A stretch of DNA of 64,000 nucleotides from positions 310,001-374,000 of the forward strand of contig OZ244871.1 of assembly GCA_965221105.1 (NCBI GenBank), read 5' to 3'. Shown here in pieces: positions 36,968 to 45,189 of this stretch. This DNA comes from GM7GCV1 sp965221105 (GTDB taxonomy: Bacteria > Pseudomonadota > Gammaproteobacteria > Pseudomonadales > GM7GCV1). The position numbers and the translations under genes were made by a program. Position 1 is the stretch's first letter, and the number at the start of each line of letters is the position of its first letter. Under the pieces are notes generated by a model. The model saw nothing but the letters and a program-made list of their open reading frames with translations. It was not told the origin of the DNA and did not search any database.

Positions 36968-37500
36968 ATGAGCAAAGATTCTACCCCCCCCCCCCCCCCC
37001 CCCCGCTCACTAAATCAGCAACCTTCTTTCTGCTTGCAGTGCTGGCCGGTCCAGCGGTGGCCGAGCAGTGCACCGCCGCCCACATCGTCTTAAGCCAGGC
37101 CTTCCCGCTGGGGGGCGTGTCGGCAACAGAAGGTGTCATTGGCGGAGCGATCATCCGGTTCGCCCTGGACAACTGCGACAATCCCGGCAGCACGGAAATT
37201 CCCCGGGAATACCCGATTTCCTTCTGCGCCGAGATTTTCGACACCACCCAGTGCGATGACAGCACTGCCGGCTGCCTGGATAACAATGTTGCCGGGGCCA
37301 GCGGCCTTATAGGCGGCAACACATGGCAGAATGCCGGCGACTTCAAGCGGTGCACCGTCATAACCGAGAGGGTTAACTTTGCCTCTGCCCTGCTCACCCC
37401 GCACGACAACGGGGTCCAGGACACAGAAGAGAACTCCATTTACGCCATCATGTACAACCCGACCCGTCATCTGCGCATTCCCATCTCGGATAACGACTGA
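36968..37500 (+). CDS. Phase-variable secreted cysteine-rich protein, cassette 2 (currently out of frame)
   Basis: ATG at 36968 after a TGAGG ribosome site; codons M-S-K-D-S-T, then 21 Cs (36984-37004). As written the frame leaves the gene and stops near 37093. With 19 or 22 Cs the start joins a signal peptide, PLTKSATFFLLAVLAGPAVA, cleaved before EQCTAAH, and a mature part of about 145 residues ending at 37500 with six cysteines. The mature part shows no similarity that I can see to cassettes 1 or 3, yet the 18-base leader is nearly identical to that of cassette 1. Function unknown; likely a periplasmic or extracellular disulfide-bonded protein. Confidence 0.7.
36984..37004 (+). repeat. C21 homopolymer tract (candidate phase-variation switch)
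   Basis: Twenty-one uninterrupted Cs, the longest homopolymer in the window. The present length keeps start codon and signal peptide out of phase; 19 or 22 would join them. Confidence 0.9.
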
Positions 37501-37620
37501 TCAGGGACATGACCTTCCCTGGCATGAGTCTGCCGAGTTCGGAACATTCATCCCAGGTGTGTGCGGTTCAAAATAATCCGGCCTAAAACCGGTGGTCTCT
37601 TCAAATAATTATCAGCATGT

Positions 37621-38013
37621 TACGAACGTGAGCAGCATGTGCAACTGGTGGTGCATAACGGCGCTGTACAGGTAAAGCCTTTACAAAGTACGCAAAACCT
37701 CACACTTCAGGCCGGCGAGCAAACCCGATTCAACAAAACCCATAGTGATGACACAACACCCACCCCGCAGCAAAACACCGAATGGACCTAAGGCGTGCCA
37801 GTGGCCGAGCGTATGCCTGAGGGTGAACTGATTGATGAACTGGCACGTTACCGGCGCGGCATGCTGCAATACGATCCTCATATTGCTGATCTAAAAGTCA
37901 GTGGCGTATTCTCACTGACCAACACCGACCGGGCTTTGCAAAGTCTGGCATCCACGCTACCCATTGAAGTGAAGTACCGAACTCGATACTGGGTAAAAGT
38001 CGTCGCCCGATAG
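37621..38013 (+). pseudogene. FecR C-terminal fragment
   Basis: Encodes the end of a FecR-type anti-sigma/sensor protein of iron uptake: VQLVVHNGAVQVKPLQ, LTLQAGEQTRFNKTHSDD, an in-frame TAA at about 37790, then ERMPEGELIDELARYRRGML, VSGVFSLTNTDRALQSLAST and a C-terminal YRTRYWVKVVAR. The cytoplasmic and membrane parts are missing, and no FecI or receptor gene is adjacent. Confidence 0.72.
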
Positions 38014-38023
38014 TAAAGAGGCT

Positions 38024-39184
38024 CTAATTTCCCACAATGTTTGCCGTATCAAGATAATTGAGCACCGCGTAGTCATCCGTTTCGGGGGTAAAATCGCCAG
38101 AGTAAACAACATAGCCCTTTGTCGTTAACTCAGTTAAAGCTTGAAACTTCTTGATGTTTTTAGCGAATATCTTATTAAACGTTGCTGACGATTTAATCTC
38201 AATGGGCGTCAGTCTGGAACCTTGCTTGAACAGTACATCAATCTCCCGGCCATTCGAGTCACGGAAAAAATAAAGGTTAGGCGCCAATCCTTTGTTTAGC
38301 CGTGTTTTAATCAGCTCCAGTATAATCAGGTTTTCAAAAATATTACCGACTAACGGGTCTCTGCTCATGGTGCTTGCAGAATCAATATCCAGTACATACG
38401 CCAGCAAACCCGTGTCGGTAAAGTAAATTTTGGGCGATTTAATCACCCTTTTTCCGAAGTTCTCAAAGTAGGGCTCCAGCTTGAAGATAATAAATGATGC
38501 CTCAAGCACACTCAGCCACTCTTTAAGCGTTTTGCCCGAGACCCCTATATCATTGGAGAGAGAATTGAAGTTGATAATCTGCCCAACCCTGCCAGCCAGT
38601 AACTTTAAAAACTTTTCGAATAGTGCAACATTTTTAAGATTAATGAGCTGGCGAACGTCTCTCTCGATATAGGTTTTGTAATAGTTGGCATACGCTCTTG
38701 ACGGTGACAGCCCGTCATGATGAACCCTGGGAAATAAGCCCTGATATAAAAGTGCATCTTTGCTATCAAACTGCGTAACGCTGGATACCTCAGAAATACT
38801 CAATGGCAATAACGTTAATAATGCCGTTCGCCCCGCCAGCGACTGAGCAATTTCAGCACGCAAGCTAAGCTGATGTGAGCCGGTTAGAATAAACTGGCCT
38901 TTCACATTATTGCTATCGACAATACCTTGCAGATACGACACCAGCTCCGGCACTCGCTGAATTTCATCAAAAATTACACGGTTAGCGTATTGCTTTAAAA
39001 AACTGCGCGGATCATCACTGGCAAATCGCCGGATATCCGGGTCTTCCAGCGAGCAATAGTCATAATCTGGAAAAGTCATTCTGGCCAGGGTTGTTTTGCC
39101 CGACTGCCTTGGCCCAATAATAGTGACAATAGGATACTCTTTGGCCGACTGAAGCAGGTCGGTGCTAATGTCTCGCTCTATCAC
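38024..39184 (-). CDS. AAA_14/DUF4143 ATP-binding protein
   Basis: A 386-residue relative of the gene at 35443. Walker A IIGPRQSGKTTLAR near residue 22, Walker B RVIFDEIQRVPELVSYL near 68, sensor FILTGSHQLSL near 98, then DUF4143 (KIYFTDTGLLAYVLDID) and a C-terminal NLYFFRDSNGREIDVLF. GTG start with AAAGGA 11 bases ahead. It abuts the FecR fragment with ten bases between stops and has a strong palindrome 18 bases upstream. Possibly regulated like a toxin-antitoxin or selfish module, which is inference. Confidence 0.83.
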   Translation of the reverse strand: MIERDISTDLLQSAKEYPIVTIIGPRQSGKTTLARMTFPDYDYCSLEDPDIRRFASDDPRSFLKQYANRVIFDEIQRVPELVSYLQGIVDSNNVKGQFILTGSHQLSLRAEIAQSLAGRTALLTLLPLSISEVSSVTQFDSKDALLYQGLFPRVHHDGLSPSRAYANYYKTYIERDVRQLINLKNVALFEKFLKLLAGRVGQIINFNSLSNDIGVSGKTLKEWLSVLEASFIIFKLEPYFENFGKRVIKSPKIYFTDTGLLAYVLDIDSASTMSRDPLVGNIFENLIILELIKTRLNKGLAPNLYFFRDSNGREIDVLFKQGSRLTPIEIKSSATFNKIFAKNIKKFQALTELTTKGYVVYSGDFTPETDDYAVLNYLDTANIVGN

Positions 39185-39201
39185 TGAACTCGATCCTTTC
39201 C

Positions 39202-39236
39202 TATGAATATATGAAGTTTAACTCCATATATTCATA
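39202..39236 (-). promoter_or_regulatory. Perfect palindrome upstream of the second DUF4143 ATPase gene
   Basis: TATGAATATATG (39202-39213) and its exact complement (39225-39236) with an 11-base spacer, 18 bases before the start codon. Confidence 0.5.
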
Positions 39237-39264
39237 CAATAAAGGCAGTTCCCCACCGATGTAC

Positions 39265-39385
39265 CCTCGAGTGTTAGCGTCGTGTTCTCCGCCACCGATA
39301 TTGACCGCGCCCTGCAATGCTGGTCTCTACTCTGCTGCTTGAGTTGCAGTACCGGATCCGTTATCGGGTCAAGGTTTGTCGCTAA
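39265..39385 (+). pseudogene. Second FecR C-terminal scrap
   Basis: A decayed copy of the FecR tail seen at 37900-38013: VFSATDIDRALQ, then after a frameshift VSTLLLELQYRIRYRVKV before a stop. Only about 120 bases survive. It shows that two fecR-like genes once lay here. Confidence 0.6.
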
Positions 39386-39690
39386 GCAGAGAGCGGGTTT
39401 TCTTTAATCAGCGTTTGCCCCGGTATCTGCAAACCCTCTGACAACCGGCGAATCATGGGCAGGCTCAAGGAGTGCTTAAGATTAAGCACCTCGCTGACCT
39501 TGCTTCTGGCACCTATATGGGGCTGTAGATTGGCATCATCCAAACCAAGCTGCTCCATACGAGCTTAATGGCCTCTATCGGGTGTGGGGCCGATATCGAA
39601 AAATGCCCTTCCTCATAGGCTGCGATCAGTGTGACCAGCACATCCAACTTATCGCACTCAACGGCACCGCCGCCCCAATGATCAAGCAGG
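39382..39690 (-). pseudogene. higA: HigA-type antitoxin fragment
   Basis: Minus-strand reading gives ECDKLDVLVTLIAAYEEGHF, a frameshift, then MEQLGLDDANLQPHIGARSK, VSEVLNLKHSLSLPMIRRLS and a final PGQTLIKENPLSA. This is the helix-turn-helix antitoxin HigA; its first 30 residues are replaced by the IS66-like end at 39692. No HigB toxin gene is nearby. Confidence 0.7.
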
Positions 39691-39691
39691 A

Positions 39692-39710
39692 GAAGGGGGC
39701 GAGTAGTTAC
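39692..39710. mobile_element. Orphan IS66-like terminal repeat
   Basis: Reads, on the minus strand from 39710, GTAACTACTCGCCCCCTTC, matching the ends at 17442-17985 and 63274. It separates the HigA fragment from the ATPase fragment, marking the joint left by a deletion through an inserted element. Confidence 0.55.
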
Positions 39711-39851
39711 TCATAGTGCTTCCAATCTCTGCCGATCATCTTCGCCAGCGTGCTCTTGCCGCACTGCCTGACACCCAGAATCGCTACAACAGGAAAATTG
39801 GCATGCAGGTATTGAATTCGCTGTTCTATATTTCGGATTAAGACATCCATA
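39711..39851 (-). pseudogene. N-terminal fragment of a third DUF4143-type ATPase
   Basis: ATG at 39851 starts MDVLIRNIEQRIQYLHANF, then PVVAILGVRQCGKSTLAKMI, the Walker A segment, and ends at RDWKHYE where the IS66-like end begins. About 46 codons of roughly 380 remain. Confidence 0.72.
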
Positions 39852-39876
39852 TTCGTATTCTACAGTCGAATTTGGA
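39848..39876 (-). promoter_or_regulatory. Imperfect palindrome at the start of the third ATPase gene
   Basis: CCATATTCG and CGAATTTGG pair at eight of nine positions around an 11-base spacer, the same spacer as at 39202-39236. Confidence 0.4.
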
Positions 39877-40147
39877 TGGTGCAAAGCTATACCACAGGCT
39901 AATGCTTGATCTTTTCTCCGTAACCCGCGCCAAGCGCCTTTAGCGGTATGCTCGCCGGTAAAATCCCGAGCATAAACTTGCATGCTGAACTTGGTGCCGA
40001 TGCCGGTTACTGCTTTGAGCTTGCCAGCCATAAGCGCGGTATAGGATTGTTCCACCATGCGTATTCCGGTAAATCTGGACAGCTGATCCGGTGTACAACG
40101 GACAGTCGTCGGAGCGCAGCGACGCGGGGGTGTCATTATGATTCCAA

Positions 40148-40918
40148 GTGTCCAGTTTGGGTCAAGCCTGTGTGGCGGACAAGGTGCCTGGGGCAGCAGC
40201 CGGGATGGCTCAGGCCATTGGTCTCGATCTCGCCGACCGACCTCAGTCGCCGAACTGGTCCGAAGCGCTGCGCCGCTTCATCTCCCACGTCGAACAGGTC
40301 GGGATATTGGTCATGGTCAGCGGCGTGGTGGGCAGTATTACCCATCGCGCCTTGAAAGTGGAGGAGTTTCGCGGTTTTACTCTGGCTGATCCTCTTGCGC
40401 CGCTGATTTTCATCAACGGCAAGAATTCCAAGGCGGCGCAGACGTTTACCCTGGCTCATGGGCTGGTCCATCTGTGGCTGGGGGAGAGTGGCGTATCCGA
40501 TACCCAGGCCGCGACTCAGCCGGATGAGCGAATCGAGCGCTGGTGCAATGCAGTAGCGGCGGAACTACTGGTTCCGCTCAAGAAACTGCGCCCGGTGTAC
40601 GATCCAGAAAATGAGCTGTATGACGAGCTGCAACGCCTCGCTGGACGATTCAAGGTCAGCACGCTGGTTATTGTTCGATCTGGGGGCGATTGACCATGCA
40701 ACGCTTTGGGTAACCTATCGCGCCGAGCTTGAGCACGTGAAGCCGGCGGTAATTTCTACAACACGCTATCCGCCAGGACCGGAAGGCGGTTTGTAGACGC
40801 GCTTGTAGCCAGCACCCTGGAGGGGCAAACCCAGTTTACCGATGCTTTCAGGATGCTGGGCATCAAGAAAACCGCGACCTTCTATGAGGAGGCCCAGCGT
40901 TTGGGATTGCACGGATGA
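40148..40918 (+). pseudogene. ImmA/IrrE-type metallopeptidase (COG2856) remnant
   Basis: First frame gives NWSEALRRFISHVEQVGILV, FTLADPLAPLIFINGKNSKA and FTLAHGLVHLWLGESGV, where HGLVH stands for the HExxH zinc site (glutamate lost). After a frameshift near 40670 the next frame gives RRLFDLGAIDHATLWVTYRA, another frame break near 40750, and FVDALVASTLEGQTQFTDAF up to 40918. The N-terminal DNA-binding part is also missing. Its stop overlaps the start of the next gene as ATGA. Such proteins act as antitoxins to the DUF4411 toxins. Confidence 0.72.
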
Positions 40919-41417
40919 AGTATTTGCTGGATGTCAATGTCTTCATGGCTGCGAATAATCTTCACTACGGCTTGGATTTCTGTCCCGCCTCCGGGATTGG
41001 CTGGTCGTGAACAATGCGCAGCGGAAAGCGTTCAGTATCGAGAAAGTGGGAGATGAGATCTCGGCTGGTGACGCTCTGACTGAGTGGGCTGAAGGATCTG
41101 ACAAACATCTGTTTCTCAAAGCAGATTCGAAAGCCCTGAAGGGCATGACTCAAGTCAGCCGGTGGGTGACGGGAAACAACCACACACCCGCACCCGCGGC
41201 GGTGAACAACTTCCTGCAGGTGGCGGACTACTGGCTGGTATCCCACGCGCTGGCGCATGGTTTGGTGGTGGTCACCCACGAGAAACCCGCGGATACGCCC
41301 AACAAGGTAAAAATCCCCAATGTGTGTGTCGGGATGGGCGTAAAGGTGGTGACGCCGTCCCAAATGCTGCGCCATGAGCGGGCGCGTTTTGTCTTGGGAA
41401 ACGCGGCGTGGCGATGA
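40915..41417 (+). pseudogene. DUF4411 PIN-like toxin, frameshifted
   Basis: Starts MKYLLDVNVFMAANNLHYGL with the conserved aspartate of PIN-like nucleases, loses frame near 41003 (CCCGCCTCCGGG where the other frame continues WLVVNNAQRKAFSI), then runs to ADYWLVSHALAHGLVVVTHE and CVGMGVKVVTPSQMLRHERA. Length of about 165 residues fits the family. Pairs with the ImmA-like remnant through a four-base overlap. Confidence 0.72.
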
Positions 41418-41429
41418 ACCGGGGAGAGA

Positions 41430-41720
41430 GGAGTAAGTGGATGTCCGAAACGCGAAGACCGGATCGAGGCGCACATCTTTGTCGCCTGCTGCCTGCACGT
41501 CAACCTGAAGAACCTCGCCCGGACGCAGGCACCGAGACTCACACCGCGGGCGATTCTGGAGAAGCTCTCGACCCTGCAGATGGTCGATGTGCATCTGCCC
41601 ACCGACGGGCGGCACCTGGTGCTGCCTCGCTATACACAACCGCAGCCGGATCATCAACTCCTGCTGGACCAGCTCAAACTGCAGTTGCCGGAACAACCGA
41701 CGCCTCGAGTGCTCGCCTGA
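41430..41720 (+). pseudogene. IS1634-family transposase C-terminal fragment
   Basis: A frame gives RIEAHIFVACCLHVNLKNLA, RLTPRAILEKLSTLQMVDVH, RHLVLPRYTQPQPD and a final LPEQPTPRVLA, matching the tail of IS1634/IS4-like transposases. The DDE domain is gone. Confidence 0.65.
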
Positions 41721-42051
41721 ATCGACGCGATCACCACCTGCCAGTCGGTGCCTTGTAGTGCCGGCCTAAAGCTCTCGACAACCAAAAATCAATAGCTCAC
41801 GCGCGTTTTGGCGCTGAGTTGCGGAAGTCGGATTCGCTTTCTGTGAGAAGAAAAGACCGTGTTGGTTTATCTTTCCATTTGAATCGCTCACAGCACACTC
41901 AGGTCAGCTCCTTCCTTGTTGACCCATCCGCTTTTGTTAGATCTTTCGCCACCAACCCTATTTTATTTTCAACGACTTCAACTCTCACGAAAATGGCGAA
42001 CAGATCACCAGCAGTTCTCTCCAAATTTTCTGCTGCTTCAAGCAAACAACC
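41721..42051. other. Region without recognised gene
   Basis: About 330 bases between the IS1634 scrap and the NUDIX gene. Composition returns from GC-rich to the AT-richer level of the catabolic genes. No convincing frame, repeat or site seen. Confidence 0.5.
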
Positions 42052-42624
42052 TCATTTTTTTAGAGGAAATTGCTGATAATGACCACTCAAATTGGATTCT
42101 CCAATTCGAATAGAAAAAGTCCCTTCTTCCACCCATTGATAAATTTCTTCAAAATTTGGCTTGAGCTCCGGATACGCCATCCCATCCCAGGGTGCGCTGT
42201 CTCGATCAAACCATCCCCAATCTTGAGTCTCTTGAGTTATTTGAGCCGACTCGCAGGTCTTCATATGACAGCGGAAAGAAATGTATATCTGATCGATAGA
42301 TACAACTGATCCAATACTCATTAGGAGCAAGTCTCTATCCTTCAGTCTGATATTTGTCTCTTCATACAATTCCCTTGCTGCAGCCTGCTGAAGAGTCTCG
42401 CCGGTTTCAACAAAGCCTGATGGAAAAGTCCACTTCCCCTTAGCAGGCTCAATCCCTCTTTTGCCCCAAAACAATTTATCCTCACAGTACAATACAACAG
42501 CTACCAAAATCTTCGGATTAACATAGTGAATGTATCCGCATTCGCCGCAATAGAGGCGCACTCGGTCATCTGTTGGAGGAATACCCCGCTTGAGCCTAGA
42601 TCCACAATCAAAGCAATATGGCAT
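42052..42624 (-). CDS. NUDIX hydrolase with N-terminal zinc ribbon
   Basis: A 190-residue NUDIX enzyme that would cleave a nucleoside-diphosphate-linked compound. Two CxxC pairs at the start (CFDCGSRL and YCGECGYIHY) form a zinc ribbon as in NudC-like and NUDT-type proteins; the NUDIX box is GFVETGETLQQAAARELYEE, with the final glycine of the consensus replaced by asparagine. ATG at 42624 has AGGAG eight bases ahead. Last gene in the direction of the 52-43 kb operon but 200 bases away. Confidence 0.87.
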   Translation of the reverse strand: MPYCFDCGSRLKRGIPPTDDRVRLYCGECGYIHYVNPKILVAVVLYCEDKLFWGKRGIEPAKGKWTFPSGFVETGETLQQAAARELYEETNIRLKDRDLLLMSIGSVVSIDQIYISFRCHMKTCESAQITQETQDWGWFDRDSAPWDGMAYPELKPNFEEIYQWVEEGTFSIRIGESNLSGHYQQFPLKK

Positions 42625-42828
42625 CAACCAATCTCCTGCCGATCAAGGGAATTCCAGTTAACAATCGTCATCGGTTTATTCTGGATTTCTCAGAAAACCG
42701 AGTGCCAACTTTACCTCAAGAAAACCCGACACAGCCAAATTAATTTGAGGAATTCAAATACCTATCTGTGGACAAATGTATTTTACGAGTTCACTCCCAA
42801 TCGCCACAAAGATACAGACTGTAACGCC

Positions 42829-43656
42829 CTATTTCCCCTGGTACTTTGGTTGACGCTTTTCAACAAAAGCTCTCGCTCCTTCTTTAGCATCCTCGGTAGC
42901 CAGCACTTCGGTAGCCGTAAGCCATTCTTTTTCATACGCTTCCTTAATCGGCAATCCGACAGTGCTGAGCGCCGTTTCTTTGCACTTAACTACCGCAATT
43001 GGCGCATTAGCCGCTATTTTATGTGCGATCTCCATTGCTTTATCCAGGACTTGATCGGAAGGTACGACATGATTGACGATACCCCAGCGCAAGGCTTCGT
43101 GCGCATTTATCGTATCGCCCGTAAGCAATAATTCCATCGCCTTTGTATAGTGAATTTGGCGAGTAAGCGTAGTCATGGAAGTACCAGGCAGAATGCCCAG
43201 TTTTACTTCAGGCATACCGAACTTGGCTGTTTCAGAGGCAACGCGGATGTCGGTGTGGTTTACAAATTCAAAGCCACCACCGAGACAAAGCCCATTAATG
43301 GCGCAAATTACGGGCTTGTAGTGGGGGAAATGCCGCATAACCAACTTGGGCAATAAATCGTCGTTTGCAACTCGTGTTTCCCACTCATTTGCTGGCTCCC
43401 TTGAGCGATTAAGTATAGGAGTTAAAATTTCTAGATCACCGCCAACATTAAAGGAACGCTCCCCTGCACCAGTCACTACCACCACCCGGACGTCATTGTC
43501 TTGCGCAATATCATCCCAGGCATCCACAATTCGGCAAATCATTTCAGGAGTGAATGCATTCAGCTTTTCCGGGCGGTTAAAAGTAAGAGTGGCTACGCCT
43601 TCCTTTTTCTCGTATATCAGCTCTTTTGTGCTCTTCATCGTCTTATTGGATACCAT
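42829..43656 (-). CDS. Enoyl-CoA hydratase/isomerase family protein
   Basis: A 275-residue crotonase. Oxyanion segments RSFNVGGDLEIL near residue 70 and AINGLCLGGGFEFVNHTDI near 118; a glutamate in MPEVKLGILPG is at the second catalytic position. C-terminal FVEKRQPKYQGK is typical. Its start ATG at 43656 overlaps the stop of the hydrolase gene by 14 bases; an internal ATG at 43638 is an alternative. Last gene of the packed operon starting at 52260. Confidence 0.88.
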   Translation of the reverse strand: MVSNKTMKSTKELIYEKKEGVATLTFNRPEKLNAFTPEMICRIVDAWDDIAQDNDVRVVVVTGAGERSFNVGGDLEILTPILNRSREPANEWETRVANDDLLPKLVMRHFPHYKPVICAINGLCLGGGFEFVNHTDIRVASETAKFGMPEVKLGILPGTSMTTLTRQIHYTKAMELLLTGDTINAHEALRWGIVNHVVPSDQVLDKAMEIAHKIAANAPIAVVKCKETALSTVGLPIKEAYEKEWLTATEVLATEDAKEGARAFVEKRQPKYQGK

Positions 43657-44485
43657 TGTGCCGTCTCAGAAATTCTATCATTAGAGGATTAACAATTTCT
43701 GGCGCTTCAATATTGGGGCAGTGGCCACAATCGTCAATCACATGCAGTTCACTGTTGGGGATTCGTGCGGCCATGGGTTCGGCATAGTTGGGTTCTCTCA
43801 ACTTGTCCTCTCGCCCGGCAATAACCAGGGTGGGAAACGCAACTTGCTCGTATTTGGTTTTGTCTGCGCGGCCGAACTCTGATTTGGGCTCTGAAAATGG
43901 CGCTTTCATCCGTGCGGCCGACGTATTCTCCCATGCCCCCGGCATAAGGGCATAGGCCTGGCGCCTCGCGATATAGTCAGCGTCCTCTCCCCACTTTGGA
44001 TCGTGCATCATGGCCTTCAGCAATTTCGCCATACCTTCTTCACTACCATCGTAGTCAAGCATGGCCTGGCGGTGCTCATTATGGGGGGCGAAACCACCGC
44101 CACCACAGAGGATCAATGAACGGATCGGTAAAATCACTGGTGGGTTTGCAGCTATCTGGATTAAGTTGCTTCCGCCCATAGAGTTACCGATAAAATCCGC
44201 TTCCTCAATGCACATCAGTTCCAGGAAACGCCGCATATGCCGATATACTAAGGCGCGGGCATCACTAAAGCTATATACCTTATCGGTGAGACCGTAACCC
44301 AGCCAGTCTGGTGCCACTATCCGAAAATTTTCGGCCAGCGCCTGAAAATTGAATTCCCAACTGATTTCCGCACAACCGCCGTACTCACCTGAATGCAATA
44401 ACACCACGGTAGGCCCGTCGCCAGCCTCCAGATAATGGGTGCGAATACCATCAACATCTATAAAGCCACTTCTTACTAGCGGCAT
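43643..44485 (-). CDS. Alpha/beta hydrolase, C-C bond hydrolase-like
   Basis: A 280-residue hydrolase of the meta-cleavage-product type. Oxyanion region VVLLHSGEYGGCAEISWEFN, nucleophile in DFIGNSMGGSNLIQ near residue 110, aspartate in VIAGREDKLREPNY and histidine in DDCGHCPNIEAPE. The segment WLGYGLTDK and the long lid resemble HsaD/BphD-like enzymes, which cut carbon-carbon bonds after ring cleavage. Tightly placed between the isochorismatase-fold gene (3-base gap) and the hydratase (overlap). Confidence 0.85.
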   Translation of the reverse strand: MPLVRSGFIDVDGIRTHYLEAGDGPTVVLLHSGEYGGCAEISWEFNFQALAENFRIVAPDWLGYGLTDKVYSFSDARALVYRHMRRFLELMCIEEADFIGNSMGGSNLIQIAANPPVILPIRSLILCGGGGFAPHNEHRQAMLDYDGSEEGMAKLLKAMMHDPKWGEDADYIARRQAYALMPGAWENTSAARMKAPFSEPKSEFGRADKTKYEQVAFPTLVIAGREDKLREPNYAEPMAARIPNSELHVIDDCGHCPNIEAPEIVNPLMIEFLRRHNGIQ

Positions 44486-44488
44486 ACT

Positions 44489-45130
44489 CTAGCCCTTCCA
44501 AAATGCAATAATTTCTTCTGCAGTGCTCAGGTAGCAAAGATTACTCAAGGTATTAGTAATAATTTGTTCAGCGTACTCTTCCGGGAAGCAAACTGTACAG
44601 TCTGGTGCCAGGACCACATTGTATCCATGATTGACCGCTTCGATAGCCATCCCAACAACCGCTACATTCAGCGATGCGCCTGTTAGAACCACATTTCTTG
44701 CACCGCTATGACGCAGGAAGTAATCCAGGTCGGTACCGTAGAAAGGGCTCATGCCGATCAGTCTTGACATTACGTAGTCAGAACCACTATTTTCCTTGTA
44801 GAGTTCAGCAAGAGGCTCGGCCTTGGGCGTACCAGATTCCAGCCCCCATCCGGGACCAGCCCGCTTGATCAGCATTTTCGCCATGGGGCTGTTGACTGGG
44901 TCGGCAAAACCATCGGCACGGCGTTCGGCTGTACAGTGGAATATATTAATCCCATCTGTTTCCCTGGCTGTGTCGAGCAAAGACGACAGGTTTGAAAGTG
45001 CGCCAGTAGAAATCGCACTTTCTCGCAGAAATTTTAATGGCGCCTGCTCCCCGAGCGTGCCCTCCTGCATTTCACTTACTAAAATTGCTGTTTCGCCCGG
45101 GGTTAAATACTCCGTAACATCGTACGCCAT
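44489..45130 (-). CDS. Isochorismatase-fold protein lacking the catalytic cysteine
   Basis: A 213-residue member of the cysteine-hydrolase fold. The first strand reads TAILVSEMQEGTLG with glutamate where the family has the catalytic aspartate, and the nucleophile loop reads NVVLTGASLNVAVVGMAIEA, with no cysteine where the family has TGxxTxxCV. The overall fold blocks (NIFHCTAERRADG, LAPDCTVCF) remain. Start at 45130 is preferred because GAGGA stands six bases ahead; an ATG at 45136 is too close to that site. Probably not an active cysteine hydrolase; a binding or regulatory role is possible. Confidence 0.8.
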   Translation of the reverse strand: MAYDVTEYLTPGETAILVSEMQEGTLGEQAPLKFLRESAISTGALSNLSSLLDTARETDGINIFHCTAERRADGFADPVNSPMAKMLIKRAGPGWGLESGTPKAEPLAELYKENSGSDYVMSRLIGMSPFYGTDLDYFLRHSGARNVVLTGASLNVAVVGMAIEAVNHGYNVVLAPDCTVCFPEEYAEQIITNTLSNLCYLSTAEEIIAFWKG

Positions 45131-45189
45131 CGGCATTCCTCGTGAAGGTAGAGTGCAGTCCCACCGGTTAGCGGTGGGACTGGCTGTCG

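Noticed and set aside
39711..40136. A 141-codon minus frame
   Set aside because: It runs in the wrong frame across the ATPase fragment and intergenic sequence; no family features.
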